The notes under the pieces are model-generated. The model was not told the DNA's origin. It worked only from the letters and a program-made list of their open reading frames with translations, and made no database searches. A stretch of 64,000 nucleotides of DNA, taken from assembly GCF_000165505.1 (NCBI RefSeq), contig NC_014633.1, positions 682,001 through 746,000 on the forward strand. The letters are read 5' to 3'. The position numbers and the translations under genes are program-made. Source of the DNA: Ilyobacter polytropus DSM 2926 (GTDB taxonomy: Bacteria; Fusobacteriota; Fusobacteriia; Fusobacteriales; Fusobacteriaceae). Of this stretch, positions 34,676 through 45,059 are shown in pieces (the stretch's first letter is position 1; every line of letters begins with the position of its first letter).

Positions 34676-34689
34676 TAATTTATAAGTGG

Positions 34690-34725
34690 ATAAAACAAAA
34701 GACCCCAAGGGGTCTTTTGTTTTAT
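34690..34725. terminator. Bidirectional terminator overlapping the argF stop codon
   Basis: A 17-bp perfect stem (ATAAAACAAAAGACCCC / GGGGTCTTTTGTTTTAT) with a two-base centre. U-runs result on both strands, so it serves selB and argF. The argF stop codon (34722-34724) lies within the hairpin arm. Confidence 0.9.
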
Positions 34726-35705
34726 CTTCCAAGAGTTGCAACCATAACAGCTTTTATAGTATGCAGTCTGTTTTCAGCCTGATCAAATACCACTGAATTT
34801 GGTCCTTCAAAAACTTCATCTGATACTTCCATCTCTGTAATTGCAAATTTATCAAAAATATCTCTTCCTACACTTGTTTCTAAATCATGAAAGGCAGGAA
34901 GACAGTGAAGAAATATAGCGTCATCCTTTGCGTGAGACATAGCCTCGCTATTAACTTGATAAGGTTTCAGGAATTCTATTCTTTCCTCCCATACTTTATC
35001 TGGCTCACCCATAGATACCCACACATCTGTATACACTGCATCTGCATCCTTTAGGCCCTCTTCCACAGATTCTGTGAAAGTAAGTTTAGCCCCAGTTAAT
35101 TTGGATATTTCTAGACACTGATTAATCAACTTCTGTGTAGGAAAAAGTGACTTTGGACCTACTATCCTAAAATCCATCCCCATCTTGGCAGCTCCAACCA
35201 TTAGAGAGTTACCCATATTATTTCTTCCATCTCCCATATACACAAGTTTAACTCCTTGAAGCTTACCCTTGTGCTCTAAAATAGTCATAAAATCTGCTAA
35301 TATCTGAGTAGGGTGAAACTCTGTCGTCAGTCCGTTCCAAACAGAAACTCCAGAATGTTCTGCTAGTTCTTCCACTACCTTTTGCCCATAGCCTCTATAC
35401 TCTATCGCATCAAACATTCTTCCGAGGACCCTTGCAGTATCCTTGATAGACTCTTTTTTACCTATCTGAGATCCAGATGGCCCAAGATAAGTCACATGTG
35501 CTCCTTGATCATAGGCCGCCACCTCAAAAGAACATCTGGTTCTTGTAGAATCCTTTTCAAAAATAAGGGCAATATTTTTACCCATAAGTTTTTTATCTTC
35601 TTTTCCTGATTTCTTATCATCTTTGAGTTTTTTCGAGAGATCGAGAAGTTCCTGTATCTCTTCAGGTTTAAAATCTAGTAATTTTAAAAAATGTTTATGT
35701 TCCAT
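34722..35705 (-). CDS. argF: Ornithine carbamoyltransferase
   Basis: 327 residues. Makes citrulline from ornithine and carbamoyl phosphate. Carbamoyl-phosphate site S-T-R-T-R, the H-P-T-Q segment, and the ornithine-site H-C-L-P-A-F-H are all present. Last gene of the argC-argJ-carAB-argB-argD-argF operon, 18 bp after argD. Having carAB in the same operon supplies its carbamoyl phosphate. An anabolic role is favoured over the catabolic arcB, since no arcA or arcC is nearby. Confidence 0.95.
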   Translation of the reverse strand: MEHKHFLKLLDFKPEEIQELLDLSKKLKDDKKSGKEDKKLMGKNIALIFEKDSTRTRCSFEVAAYDQGAHVTYLGPSGSQIGKKESIKDTARVLGRMFDAIEYRGYGQKVVEELAEHSGVSVWNGLTTEFHPTQILADFMTILEHKGKLQGVKLVYMGDGRNNMGNSLMVGAAKMGMDFRIVGPKSLFPTQKLINQCLEISKLTGAKLTFTESVEEGLKDADAVYTDVWVSMGEPDKVWEERIEFLKPYQVNSEAMSHAKDDAIFLHCLPAFHDLETSVGRDIFDKFAITEMEVSDEVFEGPNSVVFDQAENRLHTIKAVMVATLGR

Positions 35706-35722
35706 CTTGCCCCCTAGTAAAT

Positions 35723-36892
35723 CTAAAGTTCTTCAAACACCTCTTTTATTATCTGAAGTGCCTTATCCAGTTCTTCATACGTAACATTCAGAGGAGGTAC
35801 AAGTCTTACTACATTATTCCCTGCTCCTACAAGCATAAGTCCCTTTTCAAAAGCTTTTCCGACAAAAGTTTTAGCCTCAAGCTCCTCTTTCAATTTTATT
35901 CCAAGAAGGAGTCCCATTCCGTTTACTTTTTCGATTACAGAGTGCTCTTTCATCATTTTTTCTATTGCTTTCCTTGTATAATCACTCTTTTTATCTACTT
36001 CAGCTATTATTCCACCCTCTACAAGTTCATCTATAATTGTAACTGCCACTGCACACGCTAAAGGATTCCCTCCAAAGGTAGCACCGTGGTCCCCAGGTAC
36101 AAGGGTGTCAGAAGCCTCTCCTTTTGTAAGGACAGCCCCTATAGGAAACCCTCCTCCCAGTCCTTTTGCCATGGTAACTATATCAGGAACTACTCCAAAT
36201 TTTTGGTATGCAAAATATGTCCCTAATCTACCTGCTCCACATTGAACTTCGTCAAAGATTAAAAGTGCGTTGTTCTTATCGCAGAGCTCTCTTATTTTTT
36301 CAAGAAACTCTTTTTCCGCACTTATGATTCCTCCCTCTCCCTGGATAACCTCCATGATTACTCCACAGACATCATCATCCATCTTAGATACAAAGTCCTC
36401 TATATCGTTATACTCACATTCTACTACTCCTCCGATAAGAGGTCTGTAAGGGTCCTGATATTTCTTCTGACCAGTTACAGAAAGAGCTCCCATTGTTCTC
36501 CCGTGAAATGAGTTTTTCATATAGATTATCTTGTGCTTGCCTTGAGAAAACTCTTTACCAAATTTTCTTGCAATCTTGAGCGCCAGCTCATTTGCCTCTG
36601 TCCCACTGTTACAGAAAAACATTTTCTCTAAATCCCCTAGCTGAGAAAGTTTTTTAGCAAGAGTAATCTGTTTTTCATTCCAGTAAAGATTTGATATATG
36701 CATCAAAGTTTCACTTTGATTTTTTATTGTCTCTACGATTTTAGGATTACTATGCCCTAGGCAGTTTACTGCCACACCGGCTACAAAATCTATATATTCC
36801 TTTCCAGTTTCATCGTAGGCATATACTCCATTACCTCTGACAAATGTAGGTTCAAATCTATTATAAGTATTCATTACATTGCTTTTTCCCAT
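35723..36892 (-). CDS. argD: Acetylornithine aminotransferase
   Basis: 389 residues, class III PLP aminotransferase. Motifs [28 protein letters not shown] and the lysine in [11 protein letters not shown]. It converts N-acetylglutamate semialdehyde to N-acetylornithine. Lies 17 bp after argB. GGGGAGG precedes the ATG. Confidence 0.94.
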   Translation of the reverse strand: MGKSNVMNTYNRFEPTFVRGNGVYAYDETGKEYIDFVAGVAVNCLGHSNPKIVETIKNQSETLMHISNLYWNEKQITLAKKLSQLGDLEKMFFCNSGTEANELALKIARKFGKEFSQGKHKIIYMKNSFHGRTMGALSVTGQKKYQDPYRPLIGGVVECEYNDIEDFVSKMDDDVCGVIMEVIQGEGGIISAEKEFLEKIRELCDKNNALLIFDEVQCGAGRLGTYFAYQKFGVVPDIVTMAKGLGGGFPIGAVLTKGEASDTLVPGDHGATFGGNPLACAVAVTIIDELVEGGIIAEVDKKSDYTRKAIEKMMKEHSVIEKVNGMGLLLGIKLKEELEAKTFVGKAFEKGLMLVGAGNNVVRLVPPLNVTYEELDKALQIIKEVFEEL

Positions 36893-36908
36893 TATACCTC
36901 CCCTGACA

Positions 36909-37799
36909 CTATCTAACTATTCTATAATCTTTTACTATCATTGTACCTATACCAGAGTCTGTAAAGAGCTCTAGTAAAATAGTGTGTTTTACTCTTCCAT
37001 CTATAATATGGACATTTTCAGCTCCGGCGTCTAAAGCAGTCATGCAGGCATCAATTTTCGGAAGCATACCCCCGCTTATTGTTCCGTCTTCTATAAGGTC
37101 CTTTGCCTCATTATATTTCAGCACACTTATCTTGCTGCTAGGATCATTTATATCCCTCAGAAGTCCCGGAACATCTGTCATAAATAAAAACTTGTCGGCA
37201 TTTAAGGCCCCTGCAATTGCTCCTGCCACATAGTCGGCATTTATATTATATGTATTTCCATCTTCATCTACACCTACTGTTGATATTACAGGGATAAAGC
37301 CGTCTTTTTGCAGATCCTCTATAATACTGGCATTGATCTTCTTTACCTCTCCTACAAAGCCGATATCGACCTTTTCTTTTCCATCCATGAGGTATTTTTT
37401 TCTTGCTAAAATTAGATTTCCGTCCTTACCGCTAAGGCCGATGGCTTTCCCACCATGCCGATTGATACCAGCTACGATGCCCTTATTCACTTTTCCAGAT
37501 AATACCATCTCCACTATTTCCATGGTTTCCTCATCTGTTACTCTATTTCCCATTTTAAACTCTGCTTCTTTACCTATTTTTGCAAGCATACTATTTATTG
37601 CAGGTCCTCCCCCATGAACTATCACCGGGTTAACACCTACATATTTCATGAGAACTATATCCTTCATGACCTGATCTTTTATCTCGTCATTTATCATGGC
37701 ATTCCCGCCGTACTTTACAACTACTGTTTTACCTGCAAATTTTTTTATATATGGAAGTGCCTCTACTAACATCTCAGCCTTTTCTATTTGTTTTTGCAT
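36909..37799 (-). CDS. argB: Acetylglutamate kinase
   Basis: 296 residues. Phosphorylates N-acetylglutamate. Amino-acid-kinase motifs V-V-K-Y-G-G-N-A-M, V-H-G-G-G-P, G-L-S-G-K-D-G and the C-terminal G-G-M-L-P-K-I are visible. The ~20-residue N-terminal helix typical of hexameric, arginine-inhibited enzymes is present (M-Q-K-Q-I-E-K-A-E-M-L), so feedback inhibition is plausible. Located 24 bp after carB. Confidence 0.95.
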   Translation of the reverse strand: MQKQIEKAEMLVEALPYIKKFAGKTVVVKYGGNAMINDEIKDQVMKDIVLMKYVGVNPVIVHGGGPAINSMLAKIGKEAEFKMGNRVTDEETMEIVEMVLSGKVNKGIVAGINRHGGKAIGLSGKDGNLILARKKYLMDGKEKVDIGFVGEVKKINASIIEDLQKDGFIPVISTVGVDEDGNTYNINADYVAGAIAGALNADKFLFMTDVPGLLRDINDPSSKISVLKYNEAKDLIEDGTISGGMLPKIDACMTALDAGAENVHIIDGRVKHTILLELFTDSGIGTMIVKDYRIVR

Positions 37800-37822
37800 A
37801 TATTCCTCCTCAAAGGTATGAT

Positions 37823-40800
37823 TTAAAGTCCTAGATAGTACCTCATATGATTATATGTCACAGGTTTATTGGATTTTTTAACCTCTATAGCCTTCATAAA
37901 TAAAGACGCTGTATCTATAGAAGTAAAGGCAGGAATCCTGTACTCAGAAGCCTTTCTTCTGATTCCAAATCCGTATCTGCTTCTGTCGTCTCCTATTGTA
38001 GGTGTATTTATTATGAGGTTTATGACTCCATCTGATATAAGTTCTTTTAATTTTTCACCTTGTATATACTCGGCCTCTATACCCTTTTTATTCAGGTACT
38101 CCGCCGTCCCCTTAGAAGCGCATACAGAAAATCCTAGTTCTTTGTAATCTTTTATTGTTTCAAGTCCCATATCTTTGCTGACATCATTTAAGGATACATA
38201 AAGTTTACCGTCTACTGGTATTTTCATTCCCACAGCAGAGAACCCCTTGTACACAGCCACATCAAAATTCTGATCCACTCCTAAAACCTCTCCGGTAGAT
38301 TTCATCTCTGGACTTAGGAATGTATCCACATCACTAAGTTTTTCAGTTGAGAATACAGGAAGTTTTACTGCATAGAAGTTTTTGTTTTGTCTGAGACCAG
38401 TACCATATTCCAGGTCTTTTAGTTTTTTTCCTAGCATAGTCTCTACTGCCACTTTTACCATAGGCACCCCTGTTACCTTACTTAAAATCGGTACAGTTCT
38501 AGAAGCTCTCGGATTTACTTCTATTATATAAAGTTTCTTTCCGTCAAATACATACTGAATATTTATTATTCCCAAAGTTTTTATATTTACTGCTATTTTT
38601 CTTGTGCTTTCCACAAGCTCGGCTATTACCTCATCACTCAGACTTATAGTCGGATAGCTTGTTATACTATCTCCAGAGTGGACTCCGGTTTTTTCTATAT
38701 GCTCCATTATACCAGGAATCAATATATCCTCACCATCACAGATTGCATCCACTTCTATCTCTGTCCCGTAGACATATTTATCTATAAGAATCGTAGTTTC
38801 TTTAGACATATCAATGGCATGGGTCATATACTCTGTTAAACTTTCCTTGTTGTGTACTACCCTCATGGCTCTACCACCTATTACATAAGATGGTCTCACA
38901 ACTACAGGGTAGCCTATCTTTTCTGCCGCTGCATAAGATTCTTCTAGATTTTTTGCAGCATAACCTTCAGGACTTTCTATTCCGAGACCTTCAAGGAAGT
39001 TTCGGAATTTATCTCTATCTTCTGCAAGGTCGATAGATTCGTATTTTGTTCCTAGGATATTTACACCGGACTCTTCTAGTCTTTTTGCTAGATTTATAGA
39101 GGTCTGTCCTCCGAACTGCACTATTACTCCGTAAGGATTTTCCTCACGAATAACATTTAAGACATCATCGATATATAGAGACTCAAAATACAGCTTGTCA
39201 GATGTGTCAAAGTCAGTACTTACAGTTTCAGGGTTATTGTTTATAATAATAGACTGGTAACCAGCTTCTTTTATGGCCCACACACCATGTACAGAGCAAT
39301 AGTCAAATTCCACTCCCTGTCCAATTCTTATAGGTCCAGATCCTATAACCACTATTTTTTTATCCTCTGAAAGTATATTTTCATCTTCCTTTTCATAACA
39401 CGAGTAATAATAAGGGGTAACGGCTTCAAATTCACCACTGCATGTATCTACCATCTTATATACAGGATACATTCCCTTTTCTTGTCTCATTTTATCTACT
39501 TCTGATTTATCCCAGTTACTGAGCCTCAAGATCTCATCATCGGTGAATCCCATAGTTTCAGCTTTTTCTAGAATTTTATGAGAAAGACTATTTTCAGAAA
39601 GTTCTTTTTCAAGGTCAATTATATTTTTGATTCCGTTTAGAAACCATCTGTCGACCTTACTCACTTCATGTATCTCCTCTATACCTACGCCTATTCTCAT
39701 GGCCTGAGCTATGGCAAAGATCCTCTCATCGTCACACTCTTTTATCTTTGTAAGTAGTTCCTCTTTTGTGAGGCTGTTAAATGCAGGTAGGTTTATACCT
39801 GAAAGTCCTCCCTCAAGGCATGTTATCGCCTTTAAAAGTGAGGCCTCAAAGGTTCTGTCAATTGCCATTACCTCTCCAGTAGCCTTCATCTGGGTACCAA
39901 GTTTTTTAGAAGCCGATCTGAATTTATCAAAAGGCCATTTAGGTATCTTCATTACAACATAATCAAGGGCCGGTTCAAAGAAGGCACTAGAATAACCTGT
40001 AACATAGTTTTTAAGCTCATCTAAGTTATAACCTAAGGCTATCTTTGCCGCTATCTTTGCAATGGGATAACCTGTGGCCTTAGATGCTAGGGCAGATGAT
40101 CTACTTACCCTAGGGTTTACCTCAATTACTATATAATTATGAGAATGAGGGTCTAGGGCAAACTGTACATTACACCCTCCCTCTATCTTTAATTCATCTA
40201 TTATCTTAAGAGAAGACTGTCTAAGCATCTGATATTCATAATTTGTCAGAGTCTGAGAGGGAGCTATTACAATACTGTCTCCAGTATGAATTCCCACAGG
40301 GTCAAAGTTTTCCATGTTACACACAGTTATGCAGTTCCCTTTAGAGTCCCTCATAACCTCATATTCTATCTCTTTCCACCCTGCCACACTTTGCTCAAGA
40401 AGAAGCTGCTTTATAGGGCTCATTATAAGGCCCTTAGAACAGATATCCTTAAAGTCCTCCATATTGTCGGCTATTCCTCCCCCTGTTCCTCCCATTGTAT
40501 AGGCAGGTCTCACTATTATAGGGAAGCCGTTTGTCTCTGCAAATTTTACACACTCGTCCATTGTAGATGCTATTCCACTTATCGCCACAGGTTCTCCTAG
40601 TTTTTCAAGAAGTTCCTTAAACTCCTCTCTGTCTTCAGCTCTTCTTATAGCCTCACTGTTTATCCCAAAAAGTTTAACATTATATTTATCAAGAATCCCC
40701 TGACCTTCTAGTTCCATAGCCAGATTTAAGGCTGTCTGACCTCCAAAACCTGCAAGAATTCCCTGAGGTTTCTCTTTTTTAATAATCTCCTCAGCAACTT

Positions 40801-41008
40801 CTACTGTAAGAGGTTCTATATATACCTTATCAGCTATATTGTTGTCTGTCATTATTGTAGCCGGGTTACTGTTTAAAAGGACTATTTCAATTCCCTCTTC
40901 TTTTATGGCCTTACATGCCTGTGTACCAGAATAGTCAAATTCTGCAGCCTGTCCGATGATTATTGGTCCGGAACCTATAATCATTACCTTTTCTATATTA
41001 TGCTTCAT
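37823..41008 (-). CDS. carB: Carbamoyl-phosphate synthase large subunit
   Basis: 1061 residues, full length, with two homologous ATP-grasp halves (I-I-G-S-G-P-I-I-I-G-Q-A-A-E and V-I-G-S-G-P-I-R-I-G-Q-G-V-E) and a C-terminal allosteric MGS-like domain. It makes carbamoyl phosphate from ammonia delivered by CarA, bicarbonate and two ATP. Its ATG overlaps the carA stop by 11 bp, so the two are translationally coupled. Placement in an arginine operon suggests regulation by arginine; whether a second, pyrimidine-linked copy exists elsewhere is unknown. Confidence 0.97.
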   Translation of the reverse strand: MKHNIEKVMIIGSGPIIIGQAAEFDYSGTQACKAIKEEGIEIVLLNSNPATIMTDNNIADKVYIEPLTVEVAEEIIKKEKPQGILAGFGGQTALNLAMELEGQGILDKYNVKLFGINSEAIRRAEDREEFKELLEKLGEPVAISGIASTMDECVKFAETNGFPIIVRPAYTMGGTGGGIADNMEDFKDICSKGLIMSPIKQLLLEQSVAGWKEIEYEVMRDSKGNCITVCNMENFDPVGIHTGDSIVIAPSQTLTNYEYQMLRQSSLKIIDELKIEGGCNVQFALDPHSHNYIVIEVNPRVSRSSALASKATGYPIAKIAAKIALGYNLDELKNYVTGYSSAFFEPALDYVVMKIPKWPFDKFRSASKKLGTQMKATGEVMAIDRTFEASLLKAITCLEGGLSGINLPAFNSLTKEELLTKIKECDDERIFAIAQAMRIGVGIEEIHEVSKVDRWFLNGIKNIIDLEKELSENSLSHKILEKAETMGFTDDEILRLSNWDKSEVDKMRQEKGMYPVYKMVDTCSGEFEAVTPYYYSCYEKEDENILSEDKKIVVIGSGPIRIGQGVEFDYCSVHGVWAIKEAGYQSIIINNNPETVSTDFDTSDKLYFESLYIDDVLNVIREENPYGVIVQFGGQTSINLAKRLEESGVNILGTKYESIDLAEDRDKFRNFLEGLGIESPEGYAAKNLEESYAAAEKIGYPVVVRPSYVIGGRAMRVVHNKESLTEYMTHAIDMSKETTILIDKYVYGTEIEVDAICDGEDILIPGIMEHIEKTGVHSGDSITSYPTISLSDEVIAELVESTRKIAVNIKTLGIINIQYVFDGKKLYIIEVNPRASRTVPILSKVTGVPMVKVAVETMLGKKLKDLEYGTGLRQNKNFYAVKLPVFSTEKLSDVDTFLSPEMKSTGEVLGVDQNFDVAVYKGFSAVGMKIPVDGKLYVSLNDVSKDMGLETIKDYKELGFSVCASKGTAEYLNKKGIEAEYIQGEKLKELISDGVINLIINTPTIGDDRSRYGFGIRRKASEYRIPAFTSIDTASLFMKAIEVKKSNKPVTYNHMRYYLGL

Positions 41009-42077
41009 TTTTACTCTCCTTCATAAATTTTATAAACTTGTCAAAAAGATAGGTCGTATCCTCAGGCCCCGGTGCTCCCTCAGGATGGAATTGCACAGAA
41101 AATACCGGATAATTTTCCATTTCTATCCCCTCTACAGTGTTATCATTCAAATTTATAAAATTTACTCTAGCTCCTGTACCTGCAAGACTTTTTTCCTCAG
41201 TGGCATATCCGTGGTTTTGAGAACTGATAAAAGATTTATTTCTATCAATATCTAAAACTCCGTGATTTCCTCCCCTGTGTCCAAATTTTGTCTTGTAGGT
41301 GTCTCCCCCTATAGCCAGGGAGATAACCTGATGACCAAGACAGATTCCAAACATAGGAATTTTTCCTATGAAATCCTTAGCAGCCTCTATACCCTCTACT
41401 GCAAATTTTGGGTCTCCAGGTCCGTTACTAAGAAGTACACCGTCAGGATTTCCTGCCATAACCTCTTCACTTGTTGCGTTAAATGGATATACAGTTACAT
41501 GACAGCCTCTCTTTTGGAGGTTCCTTATTATATTCTCTTTTACACCAAAGTCTATAAGAGCCACTCTAAACCCGTCTCCTGGTACTTTGTAGGCTTTTTG
41601 AGTCCCTACTACTCTCATCCAGTCATCCTCAGTCTTGATGGTCCCCATATGCTCATCTATTTCAGACTGAGTAAGCTTTCTGCTAGATATAACACATTTC
41701 ATAGCCCCATTGTCTCTTATCTTTTTGGTGACAGCTCTCGTATCTACTCCATATACCCCTACAATCTTCATTTTTTTCAGGAATTTATCAAAATCCCCTT
41801 CACTCATAAAGTTGCTTGGATTTTCAGATACAGCCTTTACAACCATACCCTTTGCATAAGACTTGTCTGCCTCATTAAAGGTTTCATTTACTCCATAATT
41901 TCCAATAAGTGGGTAGGTCATGGTAATAACCTGACCTGCATATGAAGGATCTGTCAGTATCTCTTGGTAGCCAGTCATAGATGTATTAAAAACCAGCTCG
42001 CCACTGGAAACTCCCTCGTATCCAAATCCTTTGCCTTCGTACACAGTACCGTCTTCTAGGTAAAGCGCTCCGTACAT
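40998..42077 (-). CDS. carA: Carbamoyl-phosphate synthase small subunit
   Basis: 359 residues. N-terminal CarA-specific domain (L-E-D-G-T-V-Y-E-G) followed by a class I glutamine amidotransferase with G-I-C-L-G-H-Q (nucleophile Cys) and F-H-P-E-G (His/Glu). It hydrolyses glutamine and channels ammonia to CarB. ATG 42077 is chosen over an in-frame Met at 42104 because GGGGGAAAC lies directly before it. Confidence 0.96.
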   Translation of the reverse strand: MYGALYLEDGTVYEGKGFGYEGVSSGELVFNTSMTGYQEILTDPSYAGQVITMTYPLIGNYGVNETFNEADKSYAKGMVVKAVSENPSNFMSEGDFDKFLKKMKIVGVYGVDTRAVTKKIRDNGAMKCVISSRKLTQSEIDEHMGTIKTEDDWMRVVGTQKAYKVPGDGFRVALIDFGVKENIIRNLQKRGCHVTVYPFNATSEEVMAGNPDGVLLSNGPGDPKFAVEGIEAAKDFIGKIPMFGICLGHQVISLAIGGDTYKTKFGHRGGNHGVLDIDRNKSFISSQNHGYATEEKSLAGTGARVNFINLNDNTVEGIEMENYPVFSVQFHPEGAPGPEDTTYLFDKFIKFMKESKNEA

Positions 42078-42141
42078 AATTAAGTTTCCCCCTTTTTTAA
42101 TCAAATAAGACTATTTCTGCCTAATAACTCAACACTAGTTA

Positions 42142-43359
42142 TTAGGTTCTGTATGCTCCGTTTATTTCCACATATTTATAACTAAGATCGCATCCCCAAG
42201 CAGTCGCCTCAGCTTCTCCTATTTTCATATCTATATAAACAGTTACCTCTTTTTCTTTTAGAATTTCCGAGGCAAGGAGTTCGTCAAATGCCATCCCTCT
42301 CCCGTTTTCAGCAACCTGTATTGAAAGTCCATTTGACTTCAGGAAAATATCGATTTTTTCAGGATCAAAATCAGCTTCAGAATACCCTACTGCACATAGG
42401 ATTCTACCCCAGTTTGCATCTTCACCGAAGAATGCACACTTTGTAAGGTTAGAAGTTATTACAGACTTAGCAGCCGACTTGGCACTTTTTACATCCTTTG
42501 CATTTACTACATTTGCCTCTAGAAGTTTTGTGGCACCCTCTCCGTCTATTGCTATCAGTTTTGCTAACTCTTTATTAAGATAGTCAAGGGCAGCCTTAAA
42601 CTTCATGAAATCCTCATTTTCACTATCTATCAGTTTGTTTTCGGCCATACCATTTGCCATTACTACTACCATGTCATTTGTGCTCGTATCTCCGTCTACT
42701 GAGATCATGTTGTAAGAGTCATCTACACTTCCCTTAAAAGCCTTTTCAAGCATAGCCTTTGTTATATTTATATCTGTAACCACAGTTCCTAGCATAGTTG
42801 CCATATTTGGATGAATCATCCCAGATCCTTTTGCCATACCTGCTATAGTTACAGGCTTCCCATCTACTTCTATCTCTATTGCCACCTCTTTTACAAAAAG
42901 ATCTGTGGTCATTATTGCTTCTGCTGCATCGTGTCCACCTTCTGCTGACACTGATTTACAAGCCTCTTCTATTCCTGAAACAATTTTATCCATTGGAAGC
43001 TGTACCCCTATAACTCCTGTAGATTCTACAATGACCTCCTTTGGATCAATTGCAAAGTGCTCTGCTACTACCTTACCCATTTTTACAGAATTTTCATATC
43101 CCTCTTTACCTGTACAGGCATTTGCATTTCCGCTGTTTACCACAATGGCTCTTATAGTATCATTTTTTATATTTTCCATATCTAGAAAAAGAGGTGCAGC
43201 CTTTACCTTATTTGTTGTAAACACCGCTGATCCCACAGCTTCTTTCTCACTGTAAACAACGCACACATCTTTTCTTCCGCTCTTTTTTATTCCTGCCGTT
43301 ATTCCTGCTGCCTTTATACCCTGTACAGCAGTTATGGATTTTCCTTCTAATATTTTCAT
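42142..43359 (-). CDS. argJ: Bifunctional ornithine acetyltransferase/N-acetylglutamate synthase
   Basis: 405 residues. The self-cleavage motif K-G-S-G-M-I-H-P-N-M-A-T-M-L is intact, giving alpha and beta chains. N-terminal G-I-K-A-A-G-I and C-terminal G-C-D-L-S-Y-K-Y-V-E-I-N-G-A-Y match the family. It recycles the acetyl group from acetylornithine to glutamate, so no separate argE is needed for the cyclic route. 18 bp after argC; GGGAGG before the ATG. Confidence 0.95.
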   Translation of the reverse strand: MKILEGKSITAVQGIKAAGITAGIKKSGRKDVCVVYSEKEAVGSAVFTTNKVKAAPLFLDMENIKNDTIRAIVVNSGNANACTGKEGYENSVKMGKVVAEHFAIDPKEVIVESTGVIGVQLPMDKIVSGIEEACKSVSAEGGHDAAEAIMTTDLFVKEVAIEIEVDGKPVTIAGMAKGSGMIHPNMATMLGTVVTDINITKAMLEKAFKGSVDDSYNMISVDGDTSTNDMVVVMANGMAENKLIDSENEDFMKFKAALDYLNKELAKLIAIDGEGATKLLEANVVNAKDVKSAKSAAKSVITSNLTKCAFFGEDANWGRILCAVGYSEADFDPEKIDIFLKSNGLSIQVAENGRGMAFDELLASEILKEKEVTVYIDMKIGEAEATAWGCDLSYKYVEINGAYRT

Positions 43360-43376
43360 TATTTCCCTCCCTATAA

Positions 43377-44417
43377 TTATGGATTCATTGCCAAAATATC
43401 TAAACCGTCGTTTTCCTCAAGACCAAACATGATATTCATATTCTGTATTGCCTGTCCTGCAGCACCTTTTATAAGGTTATCTATTGCAGATATTGCTATC
43501 ACTCTATTTGTCCTTTTGTCCACCCTTACTGCGATATCACAGAGGTTAGTTCCCCTTACAAATCTAGTTTCAGGAAGGTCATTTATAACCCTTACAAAAT
43601 ACTCATTTTCATAGAACTTGTTATATAGGTCATAAATCTCTTTTTCACTGATATCTTTTTTCAGCTTTGAATAAGTCACAGAAAGTATCCCTCTGTTCAT
43701 TGGTACAAGATGAGGCGTGAATGTTAAGGCTATGTTTTCCTCTCCTATCTTAGATAACTCTTGCTCAATCTCTGCTGTATGTCTGTGAGTTGTCACACCA
43801 TAAGCCTTTATAGATTCGTTGCACTCTGTATAAAGGGATGCTATCTTTGCAGATCTACCTGCCCCTGAGACTCCCGACTTTGCATCTATCACAATAGAAT
43901 CCTTTTCTATAAGGTCATTTTCTAAAAGGGGAGCTAGAGCCAATATGCTAGCAGTAGGATAACATCCTGGATTTGCTATTATTTTGCAGTTTTTTATCTC
44001 TTCTCTTCTTTTCAGTTCAGGCAGACCATAAACTGCATCTTTTATGAATTCAGGATGTTTATAATCGTCTTTGTACCACTCTTTAAAGGTTTCTTCACTA
44101 TCTAGCCTAAAGTCTGCACCTAGGTCTATAGCTTTTATACCCTTGTCCATTGCGAGCTTTACAAAGGGAGCAGATTTACCGTGAGGAAGAGCCATAAAAA
44201 GAACATCTATCTCATCTAACTTAGATTCTACATCTTCTACCCCTATAAGCTTGTCATCTAAAAACTTTTTAAAGTTCCTATAGATTTCGCTGAACTCCTG
44301 TCCTACATAGCTATTTGATACCATAAACTTTATCTCTGCATTCTTGTGCATATTTAGATACCATACAAGCTGTTGTCCAGCATAGCCAGTGGCTCCGATT
44401 ATTCCTACTCTCACCAT
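43377..44417 (-). CDS. argC: N-acetyl-gamma-glutamyl-phosphate reductase
   Basis: 346 residues. NADPH-binding G-I-I-G-A-T-G-Y-A-G-Q-Q and the catalytic-Cys region I-A-N-P-G-C-Y-P-T are present. First structural gene of the arg operon. ATG 44417 is selected since GGGAGGAA lies just upstream; the in-frame Met at 44438 precedes that site. A leader peptide and two terminators lie between it and the promoter at 44794-44823. Confidence 0.95.
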   Translation of the reverse strand: MVRVGIIGATGYAGQQLVWYLNMHKNAEIKFMVSNSYVGQEFSEIYRNFKKFLDDKLIGVEDVESKLDEIDVLFMALPHGKSAPFVKLAMDKGIKAIDLGADFRLDSEETFKEWYKDDYKHPEFIKDAVYGLPELKRREEIKNCKIIANPGCYPTASILALAPLLENDLIEKDSIVIDAKSGVSGAGRSAKIASLYTECNESIKAYGVTTHRHTAEIEQELSKIGEENIALTFTPHLVPMNRGILSVTYSKLKKDISEKEIYDLYNKFYENEYFVRVINDLPETRFVRGTNLCDIAVRVDKRTNRVIAISAIDNLIKGAAGQAIQNMNIMFGLEENDGLDILAMNP

Positions 44418-44535
44418 TTTACAATTCCTCCCGTTCATATTTATATATAGTACATATTACTCTTTTAGATGATTTGATTTGACTACCTTTTTTATTCTAC
44501 TTTAATTTCTATTTTAGTATAAAGCTTATAAAAAA

Positions 44536-44574
44536 AACCGGTATCCGCCTAAGTTTATCTGGCTAATACCGGTT
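44536..44574 (-). terminator. Second leader terminator before argC
   Basis: On the minus strand: AACCGGTAT...ATACCGGTT, a 9-bp GC-containing stem followed by UUUUUUU. It lies 120 bp before argC, downstream of the first leader terminator, so it is a second checkpoint rather than the end of an operon. Confidence 0.8.
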
Positions 44575-44584
44575 CATCCTTTTA

Positions 44585-44615
44585 AAAAAAAACCAACAGA
44601 TTTATACTGTCGGCT
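44585..44615 (-). terminator. Leader terminator with competing antiterminator
   Basis: On the minus strand: CCGACAG (44613-44607) / CTGTTGG (44599-44593) and then nine U residues. The segment AGCCGA (44615-44610) can instead pair with TCGGCT (44647-44642) upstream, which would dismantle the terminator. Mutually exclusive pairings of this kind are the signature of an attenuator. Confidence 0.75.
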
Positions 44616-44754
44616 TTATCAACTTTTGTATACTCATAGAGAGCCGATTCTCTCTAATCTTTTCAAAAGAAATTTTGATGTCAATTAGCCATTTAGAACA
44701 ATAAGGTTTTTTAATTTTTTTATTTCTCCTCATCCTTCTTATCCTGAACAACAT
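44602..44754 (-). CDS. Putative arginine leader peptide (50 residues)
   Basis: Starts at ATG 44754, seven bases after a perfect AGGAGG. It opens M-L-F-R-I-R-R-M-R-R-N-K-K: five Arg codons (AGG/AGA) within the first ten, then further Arg at residues 34 and 37. It ends at TAA 44602-44604, inside the loop of the first leader terminator. Length is long for a classical leader. It is transcribed from the TTGACA/TATTAT promoter just upstream and precedes argC. The likely role is sensing charged tRNA-Arg by ribosome stalling; it has no evident protein function. Confidence 0.68.
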   Translation of the reverse strand: MLFRIRRMRRNKKIKKPYCSKWLIDIKISFEKIRENRLSMSIQKLIKPTV

Positions 44755-44793
44755 TCCAATTCCTCCTAATTTTTAGCTAGCTTTATTAAGAAG

Positions 44794-44823
44794 ATAATAC
44801 CAAAAAAAACATATACCTGTCAA
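44794..44823 (-). promoter_or_regulatory. Promoter of the arg operon
   Basis: On the minus strand TTGACA (44823-44818), 18-bp spacer, TATTAT (44799-44794). This is a near-consensus sigma-70 promoter about 40 bp before the leader peptide ATG. No clear ArgR box was identified. Confidence 0.78.
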
Positions 44824-45059
44824 TTGTTTTTTATACACTCCACTAGAATTCCTCTTGAAAAGGTCATAATTTAATTAATTCCTTTTGGATCACAGTGACA
44901 CCTGACTTCTTAATTCTCATAGTTATATAACCTAATGTTACCCTGTGGTTTTCTATATTTATTTAAACTTTAAGATTTTAAAAACTTCATTTACCAAATT
45001 AAAAAAAATATTCAATTTTCACTTACCATTCTTTACGTTACTATATATTATTTTTAATA

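Noticed and set aside
41262-41945. 227-residue open frame opposite carA
   Set aside because: Fully antisense to a well-conserved gene, no ribosome site, and no recognisable motif.
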